This document shows, one piece after another, positions 47,765 through 58,424 of a DNA stretch of 64,000 bases. This stretch comes from Enoplosus armatus. Taxonomy: Eukaryota; Chordata; Actinopteri; Centrarchiformes; Enoplosidae. The notes under the pieces are model-generated. The model saw nothing but the letters and a program-made list of their open reading frames with translations. It was not told the DNA's origin and made no database searches. Where the stretch lies: the NCBI RefSeq assembly GCF_043641665.1, contig NC_092181.1, positions 8,052,057 through 8,116,056 on the forward strand. Reading direction: 5' to 3'. Positions within the stretch are counted from its first letter, which is position 1, and the number at the start of each line of letters is the position of its first letter. The translations under genes were made by a program, and so were the position numbers.

Positions 47765-48020
47765 TGTGTGTGCGTCCACCTGGTGAATGTATGAATATAT
47801 GTACTATATGTCTATTTAGCTGCTAAATGCTCCACTATGTCCACCAGCTAGTCTCTGACTTTGTCACGGGACACTAAAACGCTCCTAAAAGATGGGAACA
47901 ACTGCACAGTTGGGTTTTTATTCCCTGTAGGTTTGTCACTATAAACGATGCCTTTCACATTACGTACAGTCATTTGATTCATTGTTAACGCTGTGTACAT
48001 CATTACATAGATGTTTGTTG
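47765..48020 (-). repeat. Dispersed repeat R1, copy E
   Basis: The reverse complement has GTACGTAATGTGAAAGGC, AACTGTGCAGTTGTTCCC, AGACTAGCTGGTGGACATAG and TGGAGCATTTAGCAGCTAAA, then a diverged ATTCACCAGGTGGAC end. The middle part is deleted relative to copy B. Confidence 0.68.
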
Positions 48021-51000
48021 GAATATGATTCAGCTAGATTCACACATCTGTTGTACATGGGCGAGAATAATTCCTCTGCAGTAACTGTGCAGTAGTCCGA
48101 GCTCAACAAGCTATTTAGGGCTGACGAATGGGAACGTTAACCGCTATAGACCCCCACAGATACAAATAGAGGAGCTGCTAGCTCCACTACGACACGGGTA
48201 CCCACACTGTGATTCTCTCAAAGGGCCCAGCAATGTGCTGCTAGTGACCGTCAAACCGTCTTTCCAGCAGAGACACGGAGGGTCTGACATTAGGTCCTCC
48301 CGACTGGTTAGATCTGACTATCAGCTCGACGTCGATGTCCATGCTCCATCCCCCGCTCCTGCAGTGGTTGTCCCCTCACTCCTCTGTTGCAGTGTGTAAA
48401 TATGCTGGGAGGGAAAGTTCTAGCAGGATTCGAGGGTGTAGTTGCCCTTCAATTGCCTGCCACTGCCTTTATCGACGGGCGCAGACCAAAGCGCCTCCAG
48501 ACGCAATTGGACAGACCTACAAGCCAGCTAGCCTAGCTGTGCACTGTGCTGTAATGCCACAGTTGTAACCCAAGACCACTGAGAGCGAATGGGCTGAAAA
48601 CAAAACATAGACTGCACTAGTTCTCAGGCTTCATTTTCCTACAAAGAAAACTCATTTGAAAGATGGACTTTAAAAGGTACTTCCCGGACAGGGGGGACTG
48701 GGAAGCACACACATGAATTAATCTGACTTGCAAGCTCACAGGATCACCTCAAAATGGCCGTTGCTTTACTGTTGCCGCCAGGTGTGGGTCAGACACATCT
48801 CGGCTCATAATGAGTCCGGCCTCTATGGTGGACTGGGAGCAAATGACAAGGCGGGGGTCCGGATATTTGTTAGAAGAGCAGAGTACAGTTTTTCCTTTTA
48901 ATATACACTGCATAATTACAGTGAGTTTAGGAGCAACAGACACAATAAGGTCGGCTCACTTTACGACCAAAAGCTCAGAGGTTCAAAGGCCAGCCCTGGT
49001 CCTTTCTGTGTGGGGTCTGCTCCCACAGTCAAAGCCACATTAGAAACTGACTGTGAGTGTGTATTCCCGTCTGTCCGTTTGTCTCTCAGGGCCTTCCCCT
49101 TGCAACTATACAGTATGTGAAATGGACGAACGCAAGGCTGTTTGACCACGGGGTGTTAAATTGACTTCAAAAGCCATGAGCGCTGGGGGGGTTGAAAACA
49201 GGTAGAGGGACGTGCGGCGAGTGGAACCACACAAACGCCAGACAGATAGAGAGCTCCTTAATGTCAAGACTATCTGTGCTCATTGTGTCAGACTTTATTT
49301 GAATAACAAATCAGTAAATGTCACAGTCGCATCAAATGAAACGTGTAGAGCGCTCCGTCACCGCGCCACTATCTGCTTTATTACCTTTTGTCTGTGTGCT
49401 GCCTATACATCAGGAAACATTTGTGCTACAATAATCCTTGGATTTTGTGAGCGTTAGAGATTATGAATCTCTCCGATTTGTATGAATATTTCAGTAGTCA
49501 CTGCTTGTAAGTTTTTAATTCATGTTTAAATCTGTTTCCTTTTTGCAGTTACTCCTGCACACCTGCACCAGACATTTGCAGATCTCTCTCTCTCTGTCTT
49601 TTTTTTTTTTTTTTTTTTGTTTTTTTTACAGGTTACATAAGCTCATGTTTTCCTGGGGAAGGAGGCAAGTTTGTGCATCTCAATATCCAAACAGGGTAGA
49701 TGCATTGTCATTTTCATCAGCGAGGCTTCTGTTTCTGCGCCTCCCATCTCTAACCTGATTCAGTCAACATCTGACAGCAGAGAGTGAGATGGAAAAAGAA
49801 ACGGTGGAAGGAGGGAGAGGGGGAGATGTAAGGAAGTAACCCCACACAAAGCAAATACTGTTGCCGTCTTTGTCTCTGCCGCTGAGAAAATGCGAGAGGT
49901 GCCGTGTTGTGGGTAGTGGCTTCTTTTTGATGGTCGACTTTTATTGCAGCAGTATAATGTCGCATTGTTGAGCTGGTGAGAAACTGCTAATTTACGGGGG
50001 ACCGAAAAACAACTGCAAAAAGGATCTTTTCAACCCTTCTCACTGCATTTGAATTCAGCAAGATCAAAACAAAGCAGACATTCTGATTATAACATTCTGA
50101 GACTTTTAACACCCACTTATCATCTTCCCAAATCTTAACAGATTTGTATTAAAAACCGTTTCACTCTGCTATCTGAGCTCACAATCTCCACCCGCAGACA
50201 GATAACATTGTATCTACAGCTTGGCCGCGTGCAGCCCCCCGGGGGTGTTCCACATAAGCCACCGACTGAGCCGCTTTTTTACAGATATGAAAGGGACAGA
50301 TATGCTGGTACAGTTTCTTCGGCGAGTAACCTTGACCTTGTGTGTGACTGCATGTGTGCGAGTGTGCATTGTGTGGAGAGAGTGGCCCGGCTCGCGTTGA
50401 AGCCCCAACTTCCCTCGGCAGGCTACGCTGCAATGCAGTCCGTCGTTTTTTACCATTGATTGTTCCTTTCTTAATTTACAGCAATCGCGCGCCGGGAGAA
50501 GTGTTGAAAAAGGGGGCTACATGGCTACATGCTCGGTAGAGAGCATTGGGCTTTGATTTTAAATCTGTCCTGATTGGCCATTCTGTGTAAAGAACTGCTT
50601 CTCCTTTCATTTCAAACCTGGGCGAACTGTAGTATGCTGCGAGAAGGATCTATGTTAAGAGAACTTCCATACATATTGCCTGCGCCCCCCTGCAACATTA
50701 CTCCTTGGTGACTCTTCAGAGGGATAATGCTCTCCTTTCCTTAAACATGTTTGTGCTTTTTATGAGTTATGACACCATCAGCGTTCATATTGTTTCCCTA
50801 AAAGCCTCACTTTCACTGTGCAATTCTGTCTGCCACCGGGAAACTGAAGGCCCCATTTACGTCACAAAGGAAGTGCGTCAACCATTGTAACCAAAACAGA
50901 AAGCGGAGGGCACTCTCACCGTTCTCTTTGTACACCCATGCCTTTCACATGAGGTGTTCGGAAACTTGGTTGTACGATTGTTTCAATTAAGTTCTTAAAA

Positions 51001-51893
51001 AAAGCTATCGGCAGCTATCCCCACGTAGCGGGGAGAGAGCTCCGGGACTTGAGAGGGTTCCAAATGGACACTCACTGGCATTCTTTCTACTCGATCAGTG
51101 ACTAACAAAACCTGCCTACTTATCAATACTACCGGGTGTTCTGATCGGCCTTTATCAGAGATCACTGACATCTGGGTTTCTAGCACAAGCTGGGATTCTT
51201 ACGGTTGTTTCCTGCTTTGGACAGTAGCCAGGCTGCTAGCGGTAGTTCCTTGTTTGTGCGAAGCAATCCTCAAACTATGTTATTACCCTTTCTAATCTCT
51301 GATTTCCAAAGTGCTGGTGATCATTTCTTTGATGTTTGAAATTTGGAAACTAATGCAGCGGGTCCTGTGTTGTTGGTAGTTAGCTAGGCTCTGAGGAAAA
51401 CAGGACGATATCCGGCTGTCTTTGCAACAATAATGCCACCTGGAAACGCTAGAAGGGGGAGGGAGTTGACAATTGCTACTTTAGCATTAAAGCATTATTG
51501 TCCTGTTCATGTGCGTTCATGAGGATAAGGTGAGCACTGTACGTATAGAGCCTGTTAAGTATCTTCGTAGAACAAATATATGTTGTAGTTTACCTTCAGT
51601 TGTTTCTCGCTCTGACACGCAAACCTTTTTTCCTTTTCCATTTAGACTCTGGTTGTCTTCATGATCAAGTTTGCTGTCATGGTACATAACCTCAGTTATA
51701 TTTGACGGGAATCGGTTCTCTGCGTATACACTTGATTGCCTCTTGCTCGAATGCCTCATGTCATTTCCATTAGCAGCCAAATTGTGCATTGAAAGGTTAT
51801 GACTACCGTGTTTAGTTGTTGATTAATACCATATGTGTGATTATGTTATGGCTTATATTGATATACCTAATTTTATTCTTCTTTCTTATAGAC

Positions 51894-51917
51894 CACACAC
51901 ACACACACACACACACA
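51894..51917. repeat. (CA)n microsatellite
   Basis: About twelve perfect CA units. Confidence 0.95.
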
Positions 51918-52767
51918 ATGTGCAGGGAGGATTCTTTGACTGAAGTCAAGGCCATATCTGCCGCCTCGGCCAGCTAAATTGTTGGAGGTCCTCGCCCTTC
52001 GTTTCACATGTGACAATGACTTAGGCCAAAACATTTCCACTTTGCAATATATCTAATGTCAATTTTGCATGATAAGGGACAAACTGTATGATTGCAATCT
52101 GCTACAGTATGTATTTGTTCATGGTTGTTTTTTAAAATCTCTGTTCTTTGTAGTCACACATTTCAGGATTCTTTATTTTCATGGCCAGTGGTCTCCAGAA
52201 GGGCTTCGGGGTGGGGAGGGCTGAGTGATGTAGCCCCAAGGAAGCGCCATCTGGTCTGAGCGCTACCTGACTCCGGCCCCTACACCAAGGCCACAGGCAC
52301 CTGGTAAAGCTGGCAAGGCACGCCGTGGCAGATTGCCAGATATGGAAAGATACCACTTCGATTTGGATGGGCCTACCCAGCGTGGAGGTCCTCGGGCTGG
52401 AAGGTTACCAAATGGAGCAAAGGAAGTTCAAAGGGCAGCTCTGCTGGAGCTTCGTATGCAACTCACACTCTGAAAAAAAAAAAAAAAATCATCTAACTGA
52501 AAAGTAGATCCTTTCCAGAAATCAAGCTGCCTGATAAGAGGATAAATCCTCAGCGATGAATCGGTGAAGTGTAGCGGTGATAGCCCAAAGGTCAGGACAC
52601 TCAATTTACACAAATTTAAAGTGATGAAAGTAAATCACAGTTTAAAGGTTTCTCTGAAACATCAACAAGCCTCAGGGCATAAGGCTAACAATATATTACA
52701 GTATCGTCAACATATCCCACAATAACACCAAAACCGACAACTGCCTCAAAGCTCGATCAATCTGACC

Positions 52768-52781
52768 GGGGGGGGGGGGGG
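52768..52781. repeat. Poly-G tract, 14 bases
   Basis: Uninterrupted G run on the plus strand. Confidence 0.95.
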
Positions 52782-52866
52782 CGTTCACTCTTTCAGTTAA
52801 ACCGATCAGATACTGCCACGACCTCTGTGTGCCATCACCTCACCATCTTGCTAGATTTGTGTTGGG

Positions 52867-52896
52867 TTTTTTTTTTTTTTTTGGGGGGGGGGGGGG
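52867..52896. repeat. T16-G14 compound homopolymer
   Basis: Sixteen T residues (52867-52882) change directly to fourteen G residues (52883-52896), only 85 bases from another G tract. Confidence 0.95.
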
Positions 52897-53340
52897 TTTA
52901 ACTGAACTGCCAAAAGACACTCCTGCAGAATCCTACAGTATTAGAGGTGTTGTCCTGAATTCATCAAACTACTCCTCTCATCTGCCTCCCACTATCGCAC
53001 ACCTCCACACACCGCACCACTCGGGCAAGTGGTGAGTCAAAGATGTGAAGTGCCTACCGCCGCTCACACAAGTGCTCATCGCATGGACCATCACCTCATC
53101 TCACGCGGTTGACTCCCGGCGCATTACCTCGACGGCAGAACTAAGTATAAGAGGTATATGATGCACGGAGACGGCTGAATGAACTGATTTCTGTTCTGTC
53201 TCCCCCACCCCGGACTCACTCACTCACTGCTGAGTGGATGAATTAATTACACCCCAGTGTTCCCGGTGTCAAACTGGAAGACCCTCAAATACTAATGAGA
53301 GAACGCCTGATGTAGACAGACACACTTATCCAATCTATCA

Positions 53341-53375
53341 CCCCCCCCCCCACACACACCACCACCACCACCTGC
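53341..53375. repeat. Poly-C followed by (CA)n and (CAC)n
   Basis: Eleven C, then CA units and about four CAC units. Confidence 0.9.
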
Positions 53376-55400
53376 ACGCCACTGCTTTACATAAAAATTA
53401 CAACCAAACACTTGATTTATTTTTTTAATACTAGTGATTTTTAATGTGCCATGTTTGGCTGGGGCTTTTGCATCTGGTAAATGGAGGATAAATGAAAACG
53501 AGAACGATTGTGATGAGCAAGGCAGCGGGTCCGACTTAAGAATCTACATAATGTCATTTTTCAAATAGTAGCTATAAGTCCTTAACCACGTTGTTATTTG
53601 AAGGCTTACATTTGCGATGGGTCTTTATTTCTTTCCTTTACATCGCCACTTCTTTTTCTTTTTATGGCGTATATTTTATTGCATTTTCTGCAACAAAAAA
53701 AAAGTCTCATTTCCTGTTGCTGTGATTCTCTGTTGATGTACCTGTTAATGCACATTTTCACTAGTACAACAACAGTAAAGGAAAACTCGCCACTTTGCAG
53801 CTCAGAGTTTCTCTTCTGTAACAGAAATGCTGTTTTCATTCTCTTGATTAATTGTTGCCGGTTCTACTTTGCCACTCTTTGATGCTGCTGATGAAACTCG
53901 TGGCTTCCTGCAACGATGATTCACGTTAAAAGCCCTCCAGCAGCTCAAAAAGGCATATACACCCTTCCTTTTCTTAGTACGATGCAAATGTGCATAATGA
54001 AAACTTTTACCATTTACCATTTTTAGCTAGTCATTAATTGTTTGTGGTATTCAGTGACGCTGCACGCTTCCACTCTGCTGTAATTTTCCTTCCTGGTAGC
54101 ATTTTAATTGTGAAACATCTGCAGGAAGTATTGACAGTAGCTTAACATCAATTAAGTAGAATTAATTACTGAATGAAGGTAGCAGTTCTGTTAAAAAGAG
54201 ACTTTTACAGCCGCAGAGTGGCGAGTATGACACTGCTCTGTTGTTGGACTGCAGAAATGTACATTGTGCTAAATTTACCAAGTGAGCAGTTCTATAATTG
54301 TTTGTACCAGCCACACCTAGACCATTACAGTATCTGGATGCTTCCTATTATTTTTGGGAGAATTTAAAGTATGCACTAACTTTGCAAACATGTGACATTC
54401 TCTCTGCATGCATCCTGAGCTGTTAACGGCAGATGGATATTTTCCAAATATGATCCGGCGCTGCGAGTGTAGCCGCAGCGTCAACAGCCCTACTTTGCCG
54501 CCGTCTAATGGGCTCTGATGGCTGGGAGCTGGCTTCAGGAGCTGTGACACGGGGAGCGGGGCCGATCAAAGCATCATCCCAGGGATGCATGGTAATTCAC
54601 ATGGTAATGACAGGGTTGAGGTAAATGTGTTTAGACGTTAGCAGATGTGGCAGGTACTGTATCTCCAGATGTCTTCATCTGTTCCCGGTGTGCCTTTTCA
54701 AAGATGACTCTATACACACAGATGGGGCCTGCCAAAAAAGCAGGAAGTGATTTATTTTTCTCGGCAAGTGTTCTTGGTTCGTAAAAAACACACGGGCACC
54801 TCTCGCTCAAGACTGCTCATGCAGAGCCAGGGCCAAAACTCGGCAAGAATGGAGGACAGTTTGATTTGGTAACATCTTTTGTACTGAAAGAGTGCAGAAT
54901 GTATGAATTCGCACCTGTTGATGAGACGCTTGACTCATCTGTGAAACGCCTCCCGTTCAGCTAATGCTGTAGTGGCTGTGTAATTTTGATTTCACGGGTT
55001 TCTACTTTACAGAGGGCTCTTCTGCACTCATCAGTATCGAAAAACCTCGCGGAACCCGGGCAATCTGAGCAGCAACAGGACAGCTCGTAGTTCACTCAAT
55101 GACTACTCCACCAGGTGGATATGCTTTCTGGCCGGGCCAATGGTTTCAGATGAAAAACTCAACACATTTTCAGCTGCTCCCTTCTAAAGCAAGAATTAAG
55201 GGCATGTTTTATTCATTTATTTTAGTGCGTGTGAGTGTAAATCACACCGCGAGTCATCATCAATAGAACCAGAGGCCAGTGGCTATTATGGGCTGCTAGA
55301 GAAAGCAAGCAGCATCATCTGTAATTGGATGCCTTTGACTTTTAGCACCCCGATGGAGGTGTTAACCGCACCACTTTATCTCTGTGTCATGACTCAAACT

Positions 55401-55419
55401 AAAAAAAAAAAAAAAAAAA
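55401..55419. repeat. Poly-A tract, 19 bases
   Basis: Uninterrupted A run on the plus strand. No retrotransposed body was recognised next to it. Confidence 0.95.
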
Positions 55420-55849
55420 GGGTGCTAGTTTTTGCAGTAAGAATACAAATCAGTGCACTTTTATTATACATTATGTGTGCCAGTGCATGTCAATCAAACT
55501 GCTACTTTGGAATGTCAATACAAATGAAACGTAACACGGAGACAGTGAAATGTTATTTCGTAGTGTTGTCTTTGCAAGCTGTGAGCAGTTCCTCCCTTTC
55601 CTACAGTTTCTCTGGGCTGTCTCGTCTCGCAGGTTCCTGTGGATCCTGGTCCTGGTACGCCATTGGGCCCGCTTGACTCTCATCGCTACGGTTATTATTA
55701 CTTTTAGTCGTAGTTCGGTTACTGTGAAAGTTGTTATTGCTATTATTAATCATATCTCACTTATTAGTACAGCTGTAACTACTATTATCAGTCATATTTC
55801 CATTATTATTATAATTATAGCTGCTATGGCTATTGCTGCTGTACCTGCC

Positions 55850-55853
<4 letters not shown>

Positions 55854-55896
<43 letters not shown>

Positions 55897-56377
55897 GTCT
55901 GTCTGTCTGTCTGTGTCTCTACATCTCCCTCCCTCTCTCTGTCGCTGTCTCTGTCTGTCTCTCTCTCTCTGTCTCTCCCTCCCTCTCTCTTTCACTGTCT
56001 CTCTCTCTGTCTGTCTCTCCCTCCCTCTCTCGGTCGCTGTCTCTGTCTGTCTCTCTCTCTGCCTCTCCCTCCCTCTCTCTTTCGCTGTCTCTCTCTCTGT
56101 CTGTCTCTCCCTCCCTCTCTCGGTCGCTGTCTCTGTCTCTCTGTCTGTCTCTCCCTCCCTCTCTCGGTCGCTGTCTCTGTCTCTCTGTCTGTCTCTCCCT
56201 CCCTCTCTCGGTCGCTGTCTCTCTCTCTCTGTCTCTTCCTCCCTCTCTCTTTCACTGTCTCTCTCTCTGTCTGTCTGTCTGTCTCTCTGTCTCTCCCTCC
56301 CTCTCTCGGTCGCTGTCTCTGTCTGTCTCTCTCTCTGTCTCTCCCTCCCTCTCTCTTTCGCTGTCTCTCTCTCTCTC
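55854..56377. repeat. CT/GT minisatellite with two alternating motif types (~520 bp)
   Basis: After about fifteen CT units, a CCCTCCCTCTCT block recurs ten times at intervals of about 40-58 bases. The starts are near 55927, 55977, 56019, 56067, 56109, 56153, 56197, 56237, 56295 and 56343. After each block comes a variant core: CGGTCGCTG or TTCRCTG, after a first GTCGCTG, often alternating. The plus strand is almost entirely pyrimidine plus G. That composition allows almost no stop codons and explains the long open frames on both strands here, which I do not regard as genes. Confidence 0.92.
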
Positions 56378-56683
56378 ACTCCAACCCAACCGGTCAAAGC
56401 AGATGACCGCCCACCTAGAGCTGGTGGCTTTGGGACACCATGGGAACATTTGTAGTTCCTATTTGCATCACCCAAAGCATGATGGGAACTGTAGGCCGAA
56501 AAAGTTACCAAACATTTGGAATGAGAGAGAGAGAAAAAAAAAAGACATAAATCCATCAAATTGGCTTGCTTTGTTTTACACTATCAATGCATGTTCTGAC
56601 ATTACAAAGGCTCAGAATGGCCCATCAACACGGTCCCATTTGATGGGAGTTGAAATCCAGAGGACACACAGACAAAAACTTTT

Positions 56684-56711
56684 TATATATATATATATAT
56701 ATACATATATA
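56684..56711. repeat. (AT)n microsatellite
   Basis: About thirteen AT units with one C interruption. Confidence 0.95.
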
Positions 56712-57403
56712 AAGCGTCGTAGAATACATAGTGAAAACTGAACGGCGAAAGGGTAAATACATGGCACTCCTAGCTGAGACGCAAACCTGTAAATGAAGGG
56801 AGTGAAGCAAAAGCAGCCCAGGGTTGATAGCATTAATTCTCCTTTTTTTCGACTCCACCTGACTGCATTAGCTTACAGAATTCATGTTACCTCCAGCAAG
56901 ACGGCAAAGCTGCGGGGTGATTCTCTCCCAAGCAGCCGAGTGGCGTTCTGACATTCAGCTGTACGGAATCGCTGCAGCCTGCGGGGGGAATATCTATCAC
57001 AGCTGTGAGACTGATCAACCCCTCCACGAAGACTCTCTTCCTGTCTGTGTTATCTCCTCATCAACAAACATCATAATTACAAGATCAGCTTTAAGTGTCT
57101 ATTTTGGATTGTGCTGTGTACTCCGACTCTCGCATCACCAATTAAAATCCATTGTGTTGATTTGCGGCACTAATATGGCATTATGCACTTCCAAACAGCC
57201 ATTAGTCTCACACGGAAATAAGCGTCTCAAATGCCACGTGTTTGATGAATATACAGTCATGTTTCACAGATCTTAATTACAGGGAGCCACAAAGACTTCG
57301 TAGCAGACAATTATTTGTAACTTTCCGGATGACGCTAATAGATGTAAGATAATGAATGTTCAAAACAGGAGGCTTTATTCCTCGTGGTTGGTGCTACAGC
57401 ATC

Positions 57404-57433
57404 CACACACACACACACACACACGCACACACA
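57404..57433. repeat. (CA)n microsatellite
   Basis: About fourteen CA units with one CG interruption. Confidence 0.93.
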
Positions 57434-57882
57434 TATACATACACACCCACGCAACCCACAGAGGATGCCCTACACCAGCCCTGAAGAACCTTGGCAGCTC
57501 ACAAAGACAAGAAACATTTCCACCAAGATTAGAGAAAAATGACGAATAACACATTTCGGCATACGTCCTAGATAGCCTTGTTTGTTTTGTACTTTTTCAA
57601 GCAGCGGCACATGTACGAGGAAGCGCGCGGGTGGGGTGGGGCGTGCATTGATCGTAATGAATAGCAATGTGATACGGACTCATTAAAAGATTTGTGAATT
57701 GCCATGTCGGGTCATCTGTGCGCGCAGAGCCGGGAAGTGTGTGGGCTGCTGCAAAGGCAGAGAACAAGGGAGAAAAGGCTCCGTTGTTTTCGCTTTTGAA
57801 CAATAAGTATTCGGTATGCACCATGTCAATTTCAAGAGCGCGAGTGGGCAACACAAGGTCCCTTCTTGAGTCTTATTTTGAT

Positions 57883-57902
57883 ACACACACACACACACAC
57901 AC
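57883..57902. repeat. (CA)n microsatellite
   Basis: About ten perfect CA units. Confidence 0.93.
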
Positions 57903-58157
57903 AAACAGAGCAGGAATAAACAACTGCTTATCAAAAACAACAACCGGCGTGAGCTGAAAAGATTCATCCATCGCCTGCTCTTCTTTGTGTTCTTCAGAGT
58001 CTTTCTTCGCTATTTCCTACCGCTCTGAGTCTCCGCGTCGTATCACACTCGGTCGATTAACTTGACCGGCCATCTCATCTGAGAACGTTTTATTCTTGTT
58101 TTGCCGAATCTGCTCCGACCCTCTCCTTTATTTGCTGGTTTTGGGTCGCTCGCCTTG

Positions 58158-58183
58158 AAAAAAAAAAAAAAAAAAAAAAAAAA
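58158..58183. repeat. Poly-A tract, 26 bases
   Basis: Uninterrupted A run. It lies 26-29 bases upstream of the LINE coding remnant on the same strand. Confidence 0.95.
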
Positions 58184-58208
58184 GCCCCACAGGAACGGGT
58201 AAGAGGGA

Positions 58209-58420
58209 ATTGTTAGAAAGTGCCGCAAAATTGGAGGCGCAAATCTAAATGACCTCTCCCAAGTGGACAAAGTCAGAGCCACAAAGAAGGCTCAGTCGGT
58301 CCTCGCTGACCCTAGTCACCCTTTGTTCAGTGACTTCAGGTTGCTCCCATCTGCCAAGATGCAGGACCAATACATTTGAGAACTCATTGGTCCCTGCTGC
58401 TATTGCTCTTTTGAATGACA
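58209..58420 (+). mobile_element. Dead fragment of a non-LTR retrotransposon ORF2 C-terminus
   Basis: One plus-strand frame from 58212 gives VRKCRKIGG, DKVRATKKAQSVLADPSHPL and FSDFRLLPSA. After a frameshift near 58353-58360, the next frame gives PRCRTNTFENSLVPAAIALL. The order (K)CRKI ... DPSHPL ... LLPS ... RTN.F.NS.VP.AI.LLN is the typical end of jockey/CR1/Rex1-type reverse transcriptase polyproteins in fish. I cannot fix the exact clade. It is truncated on the 5' side and frameshifted, so inactive. Confidence 0.78.
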
Positions 58421-58424
58421 TTAT

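Larger units (their letters stand above)
48025..55850. other. Intron block without a gene
   Basis: A long stretch with no recognised exon, structural RNA or mobile element. It holds the homopolymers and microsatellites listed separately, a T-rich run at about 49600-49628 and a C tract plus (CAC)n at 53341-53375. Sections 52141-52420 and 54370-54560 are GC-moderate, repeat-free and not recognised. Confidence 0.5.
56380..58150. other. Intron block without a gene
   Basis: Contains an (AT)n at 56684-56711 and CA microsatellites. The 130-codon frame at 56884-57276 lies in repeat-free sequence (57060-57280) but shows no known domain. No supported exon. Confidence 0.5.

Noticed and set aside
55550..56741. 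Open frames of about 240-300 codons on both strands (Ser/Leu-rich plus strand, Arg/Glu/Thr-rich minus strand)
   Set aside because: They are by-products of the CT/GT minisatellite, whose composition can hardly form stop codons. There are no domains, splice context or codon bias.
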